Assembly (NCBI GenBank): GCA_000403255.2
Contig: KE159582.1
Location: 1 to 64,000, forward strand
Direction of reading: 5' to 3'
DNA from: Lachnospiraceae bacterium 3-1
Lineage (GTDB): Bacteria; Bacillota; Clostridia; Lachnospirales; Lachnospiraceae
DNA length: 64,000 bases
Shown here: piece after piece, positions 32,768 to 43,360 of the stretch
Layout: every line of letters starts with the position of its first letter
Position numbering within the stretch: the stretch's first letter is position 1
Program-made: the position numbers and the translations under genes
The notes under the pieces: generated by a model
What the model was told of the DNA's origin: nothing
The model's input: the letters and a program-made list of their open reading frames with translations, nothing else
The model's database searches: none

Positions 32768-35234
32768 ATGGCAACAGAGCCGTCTATGGGTACGGGGCAT
32801 TTCTTTGGGACCATGCCGGAGCAGCTGCGGGGCAGCAGGCTTTTTGGCGTGGAAAAGGACAGTATCAGCGGCAGGATTGCAAAAATTTTATACCCGCAGG
32901 CAGAGATACAGGTAAAGGGGTTTGAGGAAACAGATTTTACGGACAACTTTTTTGACGTGGCAGTAGGCAACGTGCCCTTCGGGGATTTTAAGGTCTATGA
33001 CAGGAAGTACAATGCGGAGAATTTCAAAATCCACGATTACTTTGTGGCAAAATCCATTGACAAGGTAAGGCCGGGCGGTATCGTTGCAGTAATTACCACA
33101 AAGGGAACGATGGACAAGAAAAATAACAGCGTCCGGAAATATCTGGCGGAGCGTGCAGAGCTTGTCGGGGCGGTCAGGCTTCCAAACAGTGCATTTAAGG
33201 CAGAGGCGGGTACGGAGGTCACCAGTGATATTTTATTCTTCCAGAAAAGGGAGAGAAAAATATCGGCAGAGCCGGACTGGATTCATCTCGGCATGACGGA
33301 AAACGGAGTACCGGTCAATTCGTATTTTGTGGAACATCCGGAAATGATGTTAGGACGCATGGAGTATGACACCGGCAGGTATGGCAGTGATTCCGGTTAT
33401 ACAGTATGTGTCAATGATGATAAGGATTTTGACCTGCAGGGGGCATTGCAGCAGGCGTTAGGCCGCCTTTCCGTACAGATACCGGATTATGAGGTTTTAT
33501 CAGGGCCGGGGGAGGAACCGGAGGAAAGCCTGCCTGCCGATCCGGACGTGAAGAATTACACCTACACGTTTGTGGACGGGGTGCTGTATTACCGGAAAGA
33601 TTCCAGGATGTACCGGCAGGAGGTGGGAAATACGGTGCTTGAAAGGATAAGGGGAATGGACGGCATCCGGAAATGCACAAGGCATCTGATAAACATCCAG
33701 TTAAAAGGCTGCAGTGAGGGGGAATTAAAGGCAGTGCAGGAAAAATTAAATGCCGTATATGATAAATATATAAAAAAATACGGGTATATCACTTCACAGG
33801 GTAATTCGAGGGCCTTCCGGGACGACGAGGATTACCCTCTTTTATGCTCACTGGAAAACGTGGACGAGGAAGGGATTGTCACGAAAGCGGACATGTTCAC
33901 AAAGCAGACCATCCGGGCAGCAAATAAGACAGAACGGGTGGAAACGGCGGTGGAGGCGCTGAACCTTTCCGTATGTGAATACAACGGCGTCAACATCCCC
34001 TATATGCTGGAAGTCTATGAGCCGGACATCGTCGGGCAGATTAACAAACTGCGGGCAGGGCAGCAGGACAGTGTGGAGAGAGAGAACAGCCTGCAGCAAA
34101 GCAAAGCGGAGCCTGCCCCTGCGGAACAGGCCATGTTATCAGAAGAAACAAAAGAGGAATTAAAGCGGGACAAGCTGCTGGAGGAGCTGAAAGGCATTAT
34201 CTTCCTAAACCCGCTGAAATATCTGGAGCATGACAAAAACCGGGGATGGGAGACAGCAGATGAATACCTGTCCGGCAACGTGAGGGATAAGCTGCGGCTG
34301 GCGAAAGCGGCTGCGGGGGAGCGCCCGGAACTGTTCGGGGACAACGTGGCGGCGCTGGAGCAGGTGCAGCCGCAGGATCTGGATGCCGGGGAGATTGACG
34401 TGCGGATCGGCACGACGTGGATTGAGCCGGAGGACTATGAGAGATTCCTGTATGAAACCCTCCACACACCGGAGAGGGCGCAGGCAAAGAGGAGTCTGTA
34501 TTTTTCACACGGCATACAGGTACATCTCAACAAGTTCCAGATGGAGTGGTTCGTGGAAAATAAATCTCTGGATAAAACTTCGGTAGCAGCAACAAAAACC
34601 TATGGCACTTCAAGGATGGATGCCTACACGATTTTTGAGAACACTTTGAACCTGCGTACCGTCACGGTCAGGGACCGCATTGAGGATGGCGGCGGGAAGT
34701 ACCATTATGAGGAAAACCAGAAAGAAACCATGTTAGCAAGGGAGAAACAGAACCAGTTAAAGGAGGCATTCCGTGAGTGGATATTCGCTGATCCGGAAAG
34801 GAGGAACAAATATGTCAGGTATTATAATGAGACCTTTAATAACGTGCGGCTGCGGGAGTATGACGGCAGCCATTTACAGTTCCCCGGCATGAACCCGGAC
34901 ATACAGCTAAAGCCGCACCAGAAGAATGCCATTGCAAGGGTTTTGATGGGCGGGAACACGCTGCTTGCCCACTGTGTGGGTGCGGGCAAGAGCTTCGAGA
35001 TGATGGCGGCGTGCATGGAGCAGAAACGGCTCGGCCTGGCAAATAAGACGGCAATGGTGGTGCCGAAGCCGTTAATCAGCCAGACCGCCAGTGAGTTCCT
35101 GCGCCTCTACCCTTCTGCCAACATTCTTGTGGCAACGGAACGGGATTTTGAGAAAAAAAGGAGGAAACAGTTCATTTCCCGCATTGCCACCGGGGATTAT
35201 GACTGCATCATCATGTCACACTCGCAGTTTGAGA
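32768..35234 (+). pseudogene. ICE DNA methylase/SNF2-type helicase, 5'-truncated, exon 1
   Basis: The central part of the large methylase-helicase fusion found in Tn1549-like conjugative elements. From the start it shows methylase motif I ([11 protein letters not shown]), motif IV-like [11 protein letters not shown], then a long linker, and the helicase Walker A-type [16 protein letters not shown] (about 34970-35010). The N-terminal portion usually present before motif I (several hundred residues or more in full-length relatives) is missing. The frame enters a group II intron at 35235 and stops at 35251. Splicing joins codon GAG-A to AA-ATC (E-K-I-P), giving the family motif SQFEKIP. With the 5' part lost, function is doubtful. 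Confidence 0.8.
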
Positions 35235-37864
35235 GTACGACTTGTTGCTAGACAAAGGCAGTGCGTAGGTACTGCGTACAAAACTAGCGTGGATTATTTT
35301 AATCCATAACTGTTATTGCGATAGGTGGAATGAGAGGGTAACGCCTTGAAACGCCTGCTCAAAGAAACGCCATGCAAAAGGGGAGATAATGCCCCTGCTG
35401 TATGAAGTGCGTTAAGATGTCCAGTGTCCGCCCTAACAAGTAATGTTGAGGAAAACCGAACCAGAGGTGGTCGAGCGGTATAGGGCTAGAGTCTATAAAA
35501 TACCTATGGTTAGGATGTTATTGAATTAGCTGACGAAGTGGGGAATGTACGAATCTAAAATTGGACTGCGTAGAAATGCGTAGAGGGACACGTAAGTGTG
35601 GCAACTGTGGTAGAGTAAAAATTTTCGATATGAAATACCATATAGTGTTACAGGCACTATCAAGGTTGCAGGTTCATACTCACGACCTAAGGGTATAGAT
35701 GGAAAGATAGCAGTAACGGAACAAGGAAAGCCTGAAAGACGGAGAAATTATCTTCGGCGAAGTCTTAGTAAGGAAAAGCAGAGGCTATAACTTACTTTAA
35801 TTCAGGTGAAAGTGGTGGCACCAAGCTATGAAGTTTCTGTAATGGAAATGGAGCGATAGCCACCAGACGGAAAATTACAATGGAAAGAGAGGTAGATTCG
35901 TTCAAGGTTCGGGTATGACTAAGAGATGCTGAAATTCCGAAAGGGAGGTTAGCAGACTTGGACACGAAAGCCAAAAAGAGAAAACAGCTAAGAAATAATG
36001 AGTATTACGATATGCAGGAGATTTTTGACCAACTGTATGCAAACGCAGGGAATAATGCAAAATTCACACATTTAATGCAAATCGTAATGAGTGCGGAAAA
36101 CATCAAACTTGCATATAGGAATATCAAGAAAAACAAGGGTTCAGATACCAAAGGGACTGACGGAAAGACAATAAGGGACTATGAAAGTATGAATGAGGAA
36201 GAAATGATTGCATACTTTCAGTCCAAAATGATGAATTATAATCCGAAAAGCGTCAGACGGGTAGAGATACCAAAACCGAATGGGAAAATGAGACCACTGG
36301 GTATTCCGTGCATGGAAGACAGAATCATACAGCAGTGCCTAAAGCAAGTGCTTGAACCGATATGCGAAGCAAAGTTTTACAAGCATAGCTACGGGTTCAG
36401 ACCAAACCGTTCCACAAGGCACGCGGTAGCAAGATATTCTTATCTTGTAAACATCATGCGGCTGTACTATGTGGTTGATGTCGATATAAAAGGATTTTTC
36501 GACAATGTAAACCATGCAAAACTAATGAAGCAGTTGTGGGCAATCGGCATAAGGGATAAATGCGTCCTGAGTGTCATCGGCAAGATACTGAAATCAGAGA
36601 TAGAGGGTATCGGAATTGCGAGAAAAGGTGTTCCACAGGGCGGAGTTATCAGTCCGTTGCTTGCGAATGTTGTACTGAATGAACTGGACTGGTGGGTTGC
36701 AGGTCAATGGGAGAATCTTCCGACAAGATATGAATACAAAGGCACGAACCATAAGTACAAAGCCATTAGAAATACAGGGCTGAAAGAAATGCACATCGTA
36801 CGTTATGCTGATGATTTTAAGATATTTTGCAGCAATCCCAAAACAGCAGAGAAAGTGCTGGCAGCGACAAAAATGTGGCTGAAAGAAAGACTGGGTTTGG
36901 AAGTGAGTGAGGAAAAGACCAAAATAACTTACTTAAAGAAAAACTCAAGTGAATTTCTGGGAATTAAATTCAAGGCTGTGCCAAAAGGCAGGAAATTTGT
37001 AGCCAGAAGCCACATGACAGACAAAAATATCAATAAAGTTGCTGAAAACATCAAGAAACAGATAACAGCAATACAACACCACACTGTGAAGAATGAAGTA
37101 GTGAAGCTCAACTCCATCATTTTAGGAGTGCATAACTACTATTCAATGGCTACCATGTGTAACATTGATTTCCACAGGGTATATTTCTTAGTCAAACCGA
37201 CCATGAACAGACTGAAAAAGAATTACACAAGGGGACACCCTACCAATGCAATTTATCTGAAATTATATGGGAATTACACAACCAACATTTATAACATTGC
37301 AGGAATAGACGTATTTCCGCTGTACGGTGTAGTGCTGAAAAAGACTTTAAGTTTTAAACAGGAAATCTGCAACTACACGAAAGAGGGAAGAAACCTAATC
37401 CACAGCAAGCTGAATGACGGTCTGCAAGTGCTGATTGAGTATTTATTGGAAAATCGTGATGAAACTGAAACAGTGAAATTTAACGATAACCGTATTTCAA
37501 AGTTAGCAGGGCAGAATGGGAAAAGTTTTATATCGGGTATGAAACTGCAAATAGGAAACATGGTCTGTTGTAGAAAGTCGCCAAAGAACAAAGGCGGCAC
37601 AGACGACTATGACAACCTTATGTGGATTACCAAAAAAGAGCAAGAGCTGATTACCAAAGTGGAAATTTCTGAAAAAGATTTAGTAGGTGTGGAACTGAAT
37701 GACAAGGCTAAGAAAAAGCTTAATTCTTTGAGGTTATTAGTGGAAAATCTACCAATTTAACAGAGTAAGGATTCGTTGGGGCGCCGTATGAGCAGGAAAC
37801 TCTCACGTACGGTGCTAAGTGGGGGAAAAGGTGGAGACAACATCAAAACCTTACCTATCACAAT
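35235..37864 (+). mobile_element. Group II intron with reverse transcriptase/maturase
   Basis: 2,630 nt interrupting the helicase gene in sense orientation. The 5' end is GTACGACTTG (variant of the GUGYG consensus) and the 3' end CTATCACAAT (AY). The 3' region has a domain V-like hairpin (gccgtatgagc ... acgtacggtgc, about 37782-37815) and a domain VI-like stem before the end. Bases 35235-35957 hold RNA domains I-III and part of IV and no separate gene. The boundaries were set by restoring the host frame: 35234 joined to 37865 gives GAG AAA ATC CCG. It is mobile by retrohoming through its encoded protein. Confidence 0.88.
35958..37760 (+). CDS. ltrA: Group II intron reverse transcriptase/maturase
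   Basis: A 600-residue intron-encoded protein. The RT domain spans about 50-320 with PKPNGKMRPLGIPCMEDRIIQQ, FRPNRSTRHA, VDVDIKGFFDNVNH (first catalytic Asp), GVPQGGVISPLLANVVLNELD and the YADD box (about residue 283). The maturase X domain follows (about 340-450). The C-terminal 130 residues (GNMVCCRKSPKNKGGTDDYDNLMWI) look like a reduced HNH endonuclease that lacks the usual paired histidines. It starts at TTG 35958 after GGGAGGT. It helps splicing and inserts the intron into new DNA. Confidence 0.93.
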   Translation: MDTKAKKRKQLRNNEYYDMQEIFDQLYANAGNNAKFTHLMQIVMSAENIKLAYRNIKKNKGSDTKGTDGKTIRDYESMNEEEMIAYFQSKMMNYNPKSVRRVEIPKPNGKMRPLGIPCMEDRIIQQCLKQVLEPICEAKFYKHSYGFRPNRSTRHAVARYSYLVNIMRLYYVVDVDIKGFFDNVNHAKLMKQLWAIGIRDKCVLSVIGKILKSEIEGIGIARKGVPQGGVISPLLANVVLNELDWWVAGQWENLPTRYEYKGTNHKYKAIRNTGLKEMHIVRYADDFKIFCSNPKTAEKVLAATKMWLKERLGLEVSEEKTKITYLKKNSSEFLGIKFKAVPKGRKFVARSHMTDKNINKVAENIKKQITAIQHHTVKNEVVKLNSIILGVHNYYSMATMCNIDFHRVYFLVKPTMNRLKKNYTRGHPTNAIYLKLYGNYTTNIYNIAGIDVFPLYGVVLKKTLSFKQEICNYTKEGRNLIHSKLNDGLQVLIEYLLENRDETETVKFNDNRISKLAGQNGKSFISGMKLQIGNMVCCRKSPKNKGGTDDYDNLMWITKKEQELITKVEISEKDLVGVELNDKAKKKLNSLRLLVENLPI

Positions 37865-40098
37865 AAATCCCGGTATCGAAAGAGAGGCGGGAGATGCTGT
37901 TAAACCGCCAGATTGACGACATCAGCTTTGCCATAGCGGAAATGAAGGAGCGAAACCGGGAACAGTGGACCGTCAAGCAGATGGAGGGGCAGAAAGCACG
38001 GATGGAGGAACAGCTGCAGAAAATGGCGGATGAAATACGGAAAGATGACAACATTACCTTTGAGGAGCTGGGCATTGACTCTCTTCTGGTGGACGAGGCC
38101 CACGCCTTTAAGAACCTTGCCGTATTTTCAAAGATGAACGTGGCGGGCATCACCGGCAGCGGCAGCCAGAGGGCGATGGACATGTACCTCAAGTGCCAGT
38201 ATATCAATGAAATCAACGGTGGGCGGGGCATCGTGTTTGCCACGGGAACCCCCATCAGCAACACAATGGTGGAGATGTATGTCATGCAGCAGTTCTTACA
38301 GAAGGACACGCTGGAGCAGCTTGGCATTTACCATTTTGATTCATGGGCGGCAAACTTCGGGGAACAGACGACAGCGCTGGAACTGGATGTCACGGGCAGC
38401 GGGTTCCGTTCCAAGACAAGGTTCAATAAGTTTACCAACCTGCCGGAGCTGATGAACATTTTCCGGGAGACGGCAGACATCCAGACAAGGGACATGCTTG
38501 ACCTTGACACCCCGGAGCTTCGGGATGGGAAATACATCATTGTGGAGAGCGAGCCGGACTGGTATGTGAAACAGGTCATGGAGACCTTTGTGCAGAGGGC
38601 GGAGGCAATCCGTAACGGGAGGGTCGATCCGAAAGAGGACAACTTCCTGAAAATCACCCATGAGGCAAGGCTTTTAGGCACAGACGCAAGGCTGTTGACA
38701 GCGGATGCACCGGGCAGCCCGGACGGCAAGTTAAACAAAGTGGTGGAAAACGTGCTGTATGAATACCATAAGGCGGAAGATGAGGGGAAGACCGGCACGC
38801 AGCTTATCTTTTCCGACATTGGAACACCGAAAAGACCGTGGAACCGGGAAATGTTAAGTACACAGTGGCATGAGACAGGCAGTTTTGATGTTTACAACTA
38901 TATCAAGACGGAGCTGGTAAGGCAGGGCATCCCTGCGGAAGAAATCGCATTCATACATGACTGTAAATCAGACGCACAGAGGGATGCCCTGTTCCGGGAA
39001 ATGCGTGCCGGCACAAAGAAAATCCTGCTCGGTTCCACCGACAAGTGCGGCACCGGGGTAAACGTGCAGACACACCTTGTGGCAATGCACCACTGCGACT
39101 GCCCGTGGAAACCTTCAAGCATTGAACAGCGCGAGGGAAGGGGGCTGCGGCAGGGCAATGAGAATGATGAGGTTGCCGTGTACCGCTATGTGACGAAAGG
39201 GACCTTTGATGCCTATTCATGGGCGCTGGTCGAAAACAAGCAGCGTTTTATCTCGCAGGTAATGACAGGAAAATCCGTGTCACGGACCTGTGAGGATATA
39301 GACGAGGCAACCCTTTCCTATGCGGAGATAAAGGCAGTGGCGACAGGCAACCCGATGATAAAAGAAAAGATGGAGGTTGACAATGACGTGCAGCGCCTGA
39401 AAATGCTCAAATCTACCTATGACAGCCAGCACTATGCCATGCAGGACAGCTTCATGGTAAAATTCCCAAAACTGATTGCAGCGGCAGAGGAGAAATTAAA
39501 GTGCGTCCATGAGGATGTCAGGGAGCGCGATAAAAGGCTGTCTGCCGGGGCAGATTTTTCTATCCGGGTAGGCGGGATGACGTTTACGGAGAGGGTGGAT
39601 GGCGGCACCGCTTTTCTGTCTGCCGCCGGCAAATGCAGGACAGGGCAGACGACGGAAGTAGCGGAATACAAAGGCTTTTCCGTCCTTGTGGAAAAGAATT
39701 TCATGGGGGCGGATTATCTGGTGCTGCGGGGAAAGACGGAGTATAAGGCGGAGATTTCCACTTCCCCGGTGGGCTGCATGACAAGGCTGGAGAACCTCTT
39801 TAACGGCATTCAGGAAAAAATCAGCTTTCTGGAGGAAAGGCTGGAGAAATACCGTCTTGACATGGAGCAGGCAGAGGCAGAATATGAAAAGCCGTTCCAG
39901 TATGAGGAGGAATTAAAAACAAAGCTGGCAAGGCAGTTTGAGTTAAATGCCCTGTTGGACATGGAAAATCGGAAATCCCCGGAGGCGGCACAAAGCCCGG
40001 AGGAGGAAAGAACGGAGACGCATAATCCGGAGGAACAGGTTCCCCATGTGGCGGAGCAGCCATACCGGTATGGGGAAGGAAGGGAGGAGAACCGTTGA
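37865..40098 (+). CDS. ICE SNF2-type helicase, exon 2 (C-terminal part)
   Basis: The continuation of the helicase after the intron: IPVSKERREMLLNRQIDDISF, DEAH-type motif II LLVDEAHAFKNLA (about 38080), motif III FATGTPISNTMVEMY, motif VI EQREGRGLRQGNENDE (about 39125-39170), then a coiled-coil C-terminus. It needs splicing to be joined with exon 1; otherwise ATG 37894 could start a C-terminal fragment without motif I. It overlaps the sortase start by 4 nt. Confidence 0.82.
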
Positions 40099-40709
40099 GA
40101 AGCAAAAAAGCAGTATTTTTTATCCTGCTGGGGATAGCCATTGCGGCTGTCCCTTTTCTTCTGCGGATGCGGGAGCAGCAGAGGGCAGATCAGTATATGG
40201 AACAGTTTGAGGAGGATGGAGATGAGGATGAGACGCGTAAAGAAACCGGCAGCCGTAAAAAGGAGGCTTCCCCATATCTGGCGGAGGGTGCAGCCGGGAT
40301 GGTGGAGATACCGGAATTAAAGATAAAGTACCCGGTATTTGAGGGGACAGGCACGGTGCAGTTAAATGAGGGGATCGGACACATGGAAAGCACCGCACCC
40401 TTATGTGGGGAGGGCAACTGCGTCCTTGCCGGGCATAACGGCAGCAGGCGGGGAGTTTTCTTTACCAACCTGAGCAGCGCAAAAGCGGGGACGGAGGTAA
40501 AACTCACCACGAAAGCAGGCGTGACGCACTGTTACACGGTGGAAGAAATGCGGGTGGTAAATCCCTATGACGGATGGGTAACGGAAGAATGTGATACGGA
40601 GGTGCTTACTCTGTTCACCTGTGCGGAACACGGTACAAAGAGGTTTGCCTGCCGGTGTGTCCCGGTTGAGGATTACGGCAGTGAAAGGGGGGATGCGGAA
40701 AGTAAATGA
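40095..40709 (+). CDS. Sortase, ICE-associated (class B/D-like)
   Basis: A 204-residue transpeptidase with an N-terminal membrane anchor (AVFFILLGIAIAAVPFLL, about 6-23) and a charged linker. The sortase fold carries catalytic His in VLAGHNGSRRG (about 115), Cys in LTLFTCAEHG (about 177) and Arg in GTKRFACRC (about 184-188). It would attach surface proteins to the cell wall, as in other conjugative elements of Firmicutes where substrates promote mating contact. It starts at TTG 40095 after GGGAGGAG, overlapping the helicase stop. Confidence 0.87.
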   Translation: MRSKKAVFFILLGIAIAAVPFLLRMREQQRADQYMEQFEEDGDEDETRKETGSRKKEASPYLAEGAAGMVEIPELKIKYPVFEGTGTVQLNEGIGHMESTAPLCGEGNCVLAGHNGSRRGVFFTNLSSAKAGTEVKLTTKAGVTHCYTVEEMRVVNPYDGWVTEECDTEVLTLFTCAEHGTKRFACRCVPVEDYGSERGDAESK

Positions 40710-40846
40710 GTGTAACTCGTAAATCATAAAATCTGCTTTGTGCCTCCGCATAAGCAAAGCAGCGGGAAACGGCACACAGCAGTTTTATGGGCAGCAGCCG
40801 GAAAACCGGCAGGCGCATACAGGTGTATGCAGGAATGGAGGAAAAT

Positions 40847-41509
40847 ATGAAGTATGAGATTACCGTAGGGGAAGTAAAAACACAGAACAGCAATGTAAGG
40901 GGCTATGCATCGGTGGTGTTTGGCGACAGTTTCAAGGTCAGCAATATCACGATTCTTGCGAACCGGGATAACCGGCTGTATATTTCCATGCCGCATTATG
41001 CAAAAAGCGGGGAAGGGGAGAGAAAAGACATCTGCTACCCGACGACAAAGGAGTTCCGCGGAGAGCTGGAGGCAAATATTCTCCTTGCACTGGAGAATTT
41101 ACAGCAGACAAAACAGAATAAGTACCTTGTGGGGGATGCACAGGACATGGAGCTGCCCTTTACCGTGGCGGTCACGCCTTTTGAAAAGGAGAACAGCAGC
41201 ATCCGGGGGCTTGCCCGGATTTATATTGCCGACTGTTTTGCTGTCAGCAATATCAGCCTTATCATGGGGAAGAAGGGCTTGTTTGTTTCCATGCCTTCTT
41301 ACAAGACGAACCAGATCGACGAGAATAACCGCAGTGTGTACCGTGACATTTGTTTCCCTGTTACGGCAGAGTTCCGTGGAAAACTGAATACCCTGCTGAC
41401 GGATGCCTACGAAAAGGCAGCAGCAGAAGTGCAGGAACAGATCAGGGGGCAGGAGGAAGGCTTCATGCCGGGGCAGGACTTCCCGGATATGGATTTGCCG
41501 ACCAGATAA
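40847..41509 (+). CDS. Tandem SpoVG-domain protein
   Basis: A 220-residue protein made of two SpoVG-like domains. Residues about 1-85 (KYEITVGEVKTQNSNVRGYASVVFGDSFKVSNITIL) and about 105-195 (FTVAVTPFEKENSSIRGLARIYIADCFAVSNISLI) each contain the family pattern ending in a P-T/V-x-x-E-F-R-G/K block. SpoVG is a small nucleic-acid-binding regulator; the fused double form is known from conjugative elements. ATG 40847 follows AATGGAGG. The C-terminus is acidic and disordered. Confidence 0.8.
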   Translation: MKYEITVGEVKTQNSNVRGYASVVFGDSFKVSNITILANRDNRLYISMPHYAKSGEGERKDICYPTTKEFRGELEANILLALENLQQTKQNKYLVGDAQDMELPFTVAVTPFEKENSSIRGLARIYIADCFAVSNISLIMGKKGLFVSMPSYKTNQIDENNRSVYRDICFPVTAEFRGKLNTLLTDAYEKAAAEVQEQIRGQEEGFMPGQDFPDMDLPTR

Positions 41510-41511
41510 AA

Positions 41512-41597
41512 AGGTGCGAAGTTTTTCCAAACTCGAAAATACCTCGTCAGGAAAAACTACTGTCGCACCTAAGAAGAATGCAAAAGCAGCATTCTTC
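41512..41597 (+). repeat. Two-hairpin repeat, copy A
   Basis: Hairpin 1: aggtgcgaagtttttcc pairs with ggaaaaact...tcgcacct (41512-41570). Hairpin 2: gaagaatgc (41573-41581) with gcattcttc (41589-41597), loop aaaagca. The same two-hairpin architecture recurs in reverse orientation at 51957-52043 and 53204-53292. No T run follows directly, so it is not a normal terminator. Confidence 0.65.
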
Positions 41598-41683
41598 ACA
41601 AAAGATATTATAATACAGTAATATGCCGGAGCCGGGAAGTGTTTGTTTCCCCGGCTCTGGTGCAATGAAAGGAGAGAACAGGA

Positions 41684-42334
41684 TTGGCAGAAGGACAGGC
41701 AATCAGTAATGACAGCCGCATTGTGGAATTATTGGAGTTACTGGCTAAGAACCAGATGAACGCACAGGCAGAGCAGGTCAAACAGATGTGTGATTATGTG
41801 GGAACGCTGGAAAAGCAGATAAATTCCATGACGGAAGAAATCAAATCCGTGCGGCAGGAGCTGGTGTCGATGAAAGAGGACACCATATCAAAGCATGTAA
41901 AGGACGGCCTGAAAAAAGTGACAGATGCCATGCAGAAACAGTGTGATTCCCTCAAACAGCAGGTTACGGAATTAAAGGAGAAAATCTGCAATAAGGCAGG
42001 GAAGATTGTGGATGCGGCAAAGCGGAAGGGTAAGAGGGCGCTTTATAAAATCACGCAGGTAACCGGCATGAGGAAAAAGCTGGATGCCGTCAAAAATAAG
42101 GTAGATCGGGTAATCGACAGAGTTGACAATTTGGAAAAAGCAGTGGGGGAATGTCAGGGGCAGCGGGAACGTGGCAGCCGGGCAGAAACCCCGTTGACGA
42201 ACCTTGTGGTGGCAGAACCACAGCCGGAGTATGGTGCGGAACTGTTTGAGCAGTACCAGAGGGAGCATGGTCCAGAACAAATGACTGAGGTAGTAGGGCG
42301 GGCGGTAGCGCAGGATGTGGAAAAAAGAAGATAG
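41684..42334 (+). CDS. ICE-associated coiled-coil protein
   Basis: A 216-residue, highly charged protein dominated by coiled coil (AEQVKQMCDYVGTLEKQINSM through KLDAVKNKVDRVIDRVDNLE, about 25-155) with a basic middle (AKRKGKRALYK) and an acidic C-terminus. TTG start at 41684 after AAAGGAGAG. Similar proteins of unknown function occur after SpoVG-like genes in Tn1549-type elements. No membrane segment. Confidence 0.65.
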   Translation: MAEGQAISNDSRIVELLELLAKNQMNAQAEQVKQMCDYVGTLEKQINSMTEEIKSVRQELVSMKEDTISKHVKDGLKKVTDAMQKQCDSLKQQVTELKEKICNKAGKIVDAAKRKGKRALYKITQVTGMRKKLDAVKNKVDRVIDRVDNLEKAVGECQGQRERGSRAETPLTNLVVAEPQPEYGAELFEQYQREHGPEQMTEVVGRAVAQDVEKRR

Positions 42335-42344
42335 GAAATGCCAA

Positions 42345-42374
42345 AGGGGGTATGGTGACAGCATACCTCTTTTT
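42345..42374 (+). terminator. Intrinsic terminator, left border of AT-rich cassette
   Basis: ggggtatg pairs with gcatacctct around gtgaca, followed by a T run. It is nearly identical to the terminator at 43229-43258, including the upstream gaaatgcca sequence. Confidence 0.75.
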
Positions 42375-42495
42375 GTATTAGCAAATAAACATTGTAAATT
42401 TAATTTGAAAAATTAATTTAGAAAATACTCTTTGATTTATACAATGAGTATGATATAATATAAAATTATACGATTTTGATTTAGGAGGAACAGAA

Positions 42496-42792
42496 ATGAC
42501 AAAACGTGATTTTGCTGAAGAATTATATGTTAAGTTAAGCCAGAACCATAATAGTCAAGAGATTGTAGAATCTATTCAATCTGTAACTAGAAATAATGAG
42601 CCACTGAGTGTCACTGAACAATTAGAAATTGTTAATTTAATAAAAGACATACATATAAAACAATCAAGGGGGATATTTGAAAGTGTAGATGCTTTTTTAG
42701 CTCTTGTTGGTAAGGTAGAAACACAGATAAAGTCACAAAGTGAGCCTGCATCAGGAAATGGAGCGAGTCAAAAAAATGATACAAACAAGTGA
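42496..42792 (+). CDS. Hypothetical protein in AT-rich cassette
   Basis: A 98-residue helical protein, MTKRDFAEELYVKLSQNHNSQEIVESIQSV, with a Ser/Asn-rich C-terminus. ATG 42496 follows AGGAGGA. Base composition is much more AT-rich than the ICE genes to the left. Its end overlaps the next gene in another frame. I recognise no family. Confidence 0.6.
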   Translation: MTKRDFAEELYVKLSQNHNSQEIVESIQSVTRNNEPLSVTEQLEIVNLIKDIHIKQSRGIFESVDAFLALVGKVETQIKSQSEPASGNGASQKNDTNK

Positions 42793-43210
42793 TATAATAA
42801 CTCTCATACTAGGAATTGCCTCTTTAGTAACAGCATGTGGAACAATATTATTGTCATTTAGATATAATAAATTGGTACAAGGGCAGGTGGAAATGCAGAT
42901 AAGGGAGCGTATTACAAATGCTCGTATTCGTTATGAAGATTTAACCATTCAGTACAATGAAGAACTTAATAACGATTTAATAATAAGTGTTTTTGAGTCT
43001 GCTAAGGAGGAGTTTTTGAATTCCTATGATGAGGCTTGTCAAAAGTATTTAGACAAAAAAGTTGATAAAGAACGATTTAAGAAATCTTATTTCGTTGAGA
43101 TACAAAGTATTGTGAAAAACGATAACTTTAAAGAGAAATATGATTCCCAATCGACTGATTACAAGGCAACTGTAAAAGTTTATAATGAATGGTTTAATTT
43201 AGAGAAGTAA
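42776..43210 (+). CDS. Hypothetical membrane-anchored protein in AT-rich cassette
   Basis: A protein of about 144 residues with one N-terminal membrane segment (IITLILGIASLVTACGTILL) and a long charged helical region (MQIRERITNARIRYEDLTIQY). The start is ambiguous: ATG 42776 has GGAG upstream, while ATG 42758 or GTG 42740 would lengthen it by 6 or 12 residues. It overlaps the previous gene. The pairing of a small soluble protein with a membrane-anchored one resembles a toxin/immunity layout, but no motif supports that. Confidence 0.55.
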   Translation: MIQTSDIITLILGIASLVTACGTILLSFRYNKLVQGQVEMQIRERITNARIRYEDLTIQYNEELNNDLIISVFESAKEEFLNSYDEACQKYLDKKVDKERFKKSYFVEIQSIVKNDNFKEKYDSQSTDYKATVKVYNEWFNLEK

Positions 43211-43228
43211 AGAAATGCCACGTGTATG

Positions 43229-43258
43229 AGGGGTATGTGTAACAGCATACTTTTTTTT
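43229..43258 (+). terminator. Intrinsic terminator, right border of AT-rich cassette
   Basis: ggggtatg (with tgtaaca loop) pairs with gcatac and is followed by eight Ts. It is a near copy of the 42345-42374 terminator. Confidence 0.75.
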
Positions 43259-43360
43259 GATGTAACAATTATTGATTTTCTGTTATAGTTATTATAGTAT
43301 ACAGGGGATTTTGAAATTGAGAATATTAGTGTTTTCATAAATGGAGCATGGAAAAAAATA

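Noticed and set aside
41512-41597. Two-hairpin repeat as integron attC site
   Set aside because: No integron integrase is present and the usual AAC/GTT core sites are absent.
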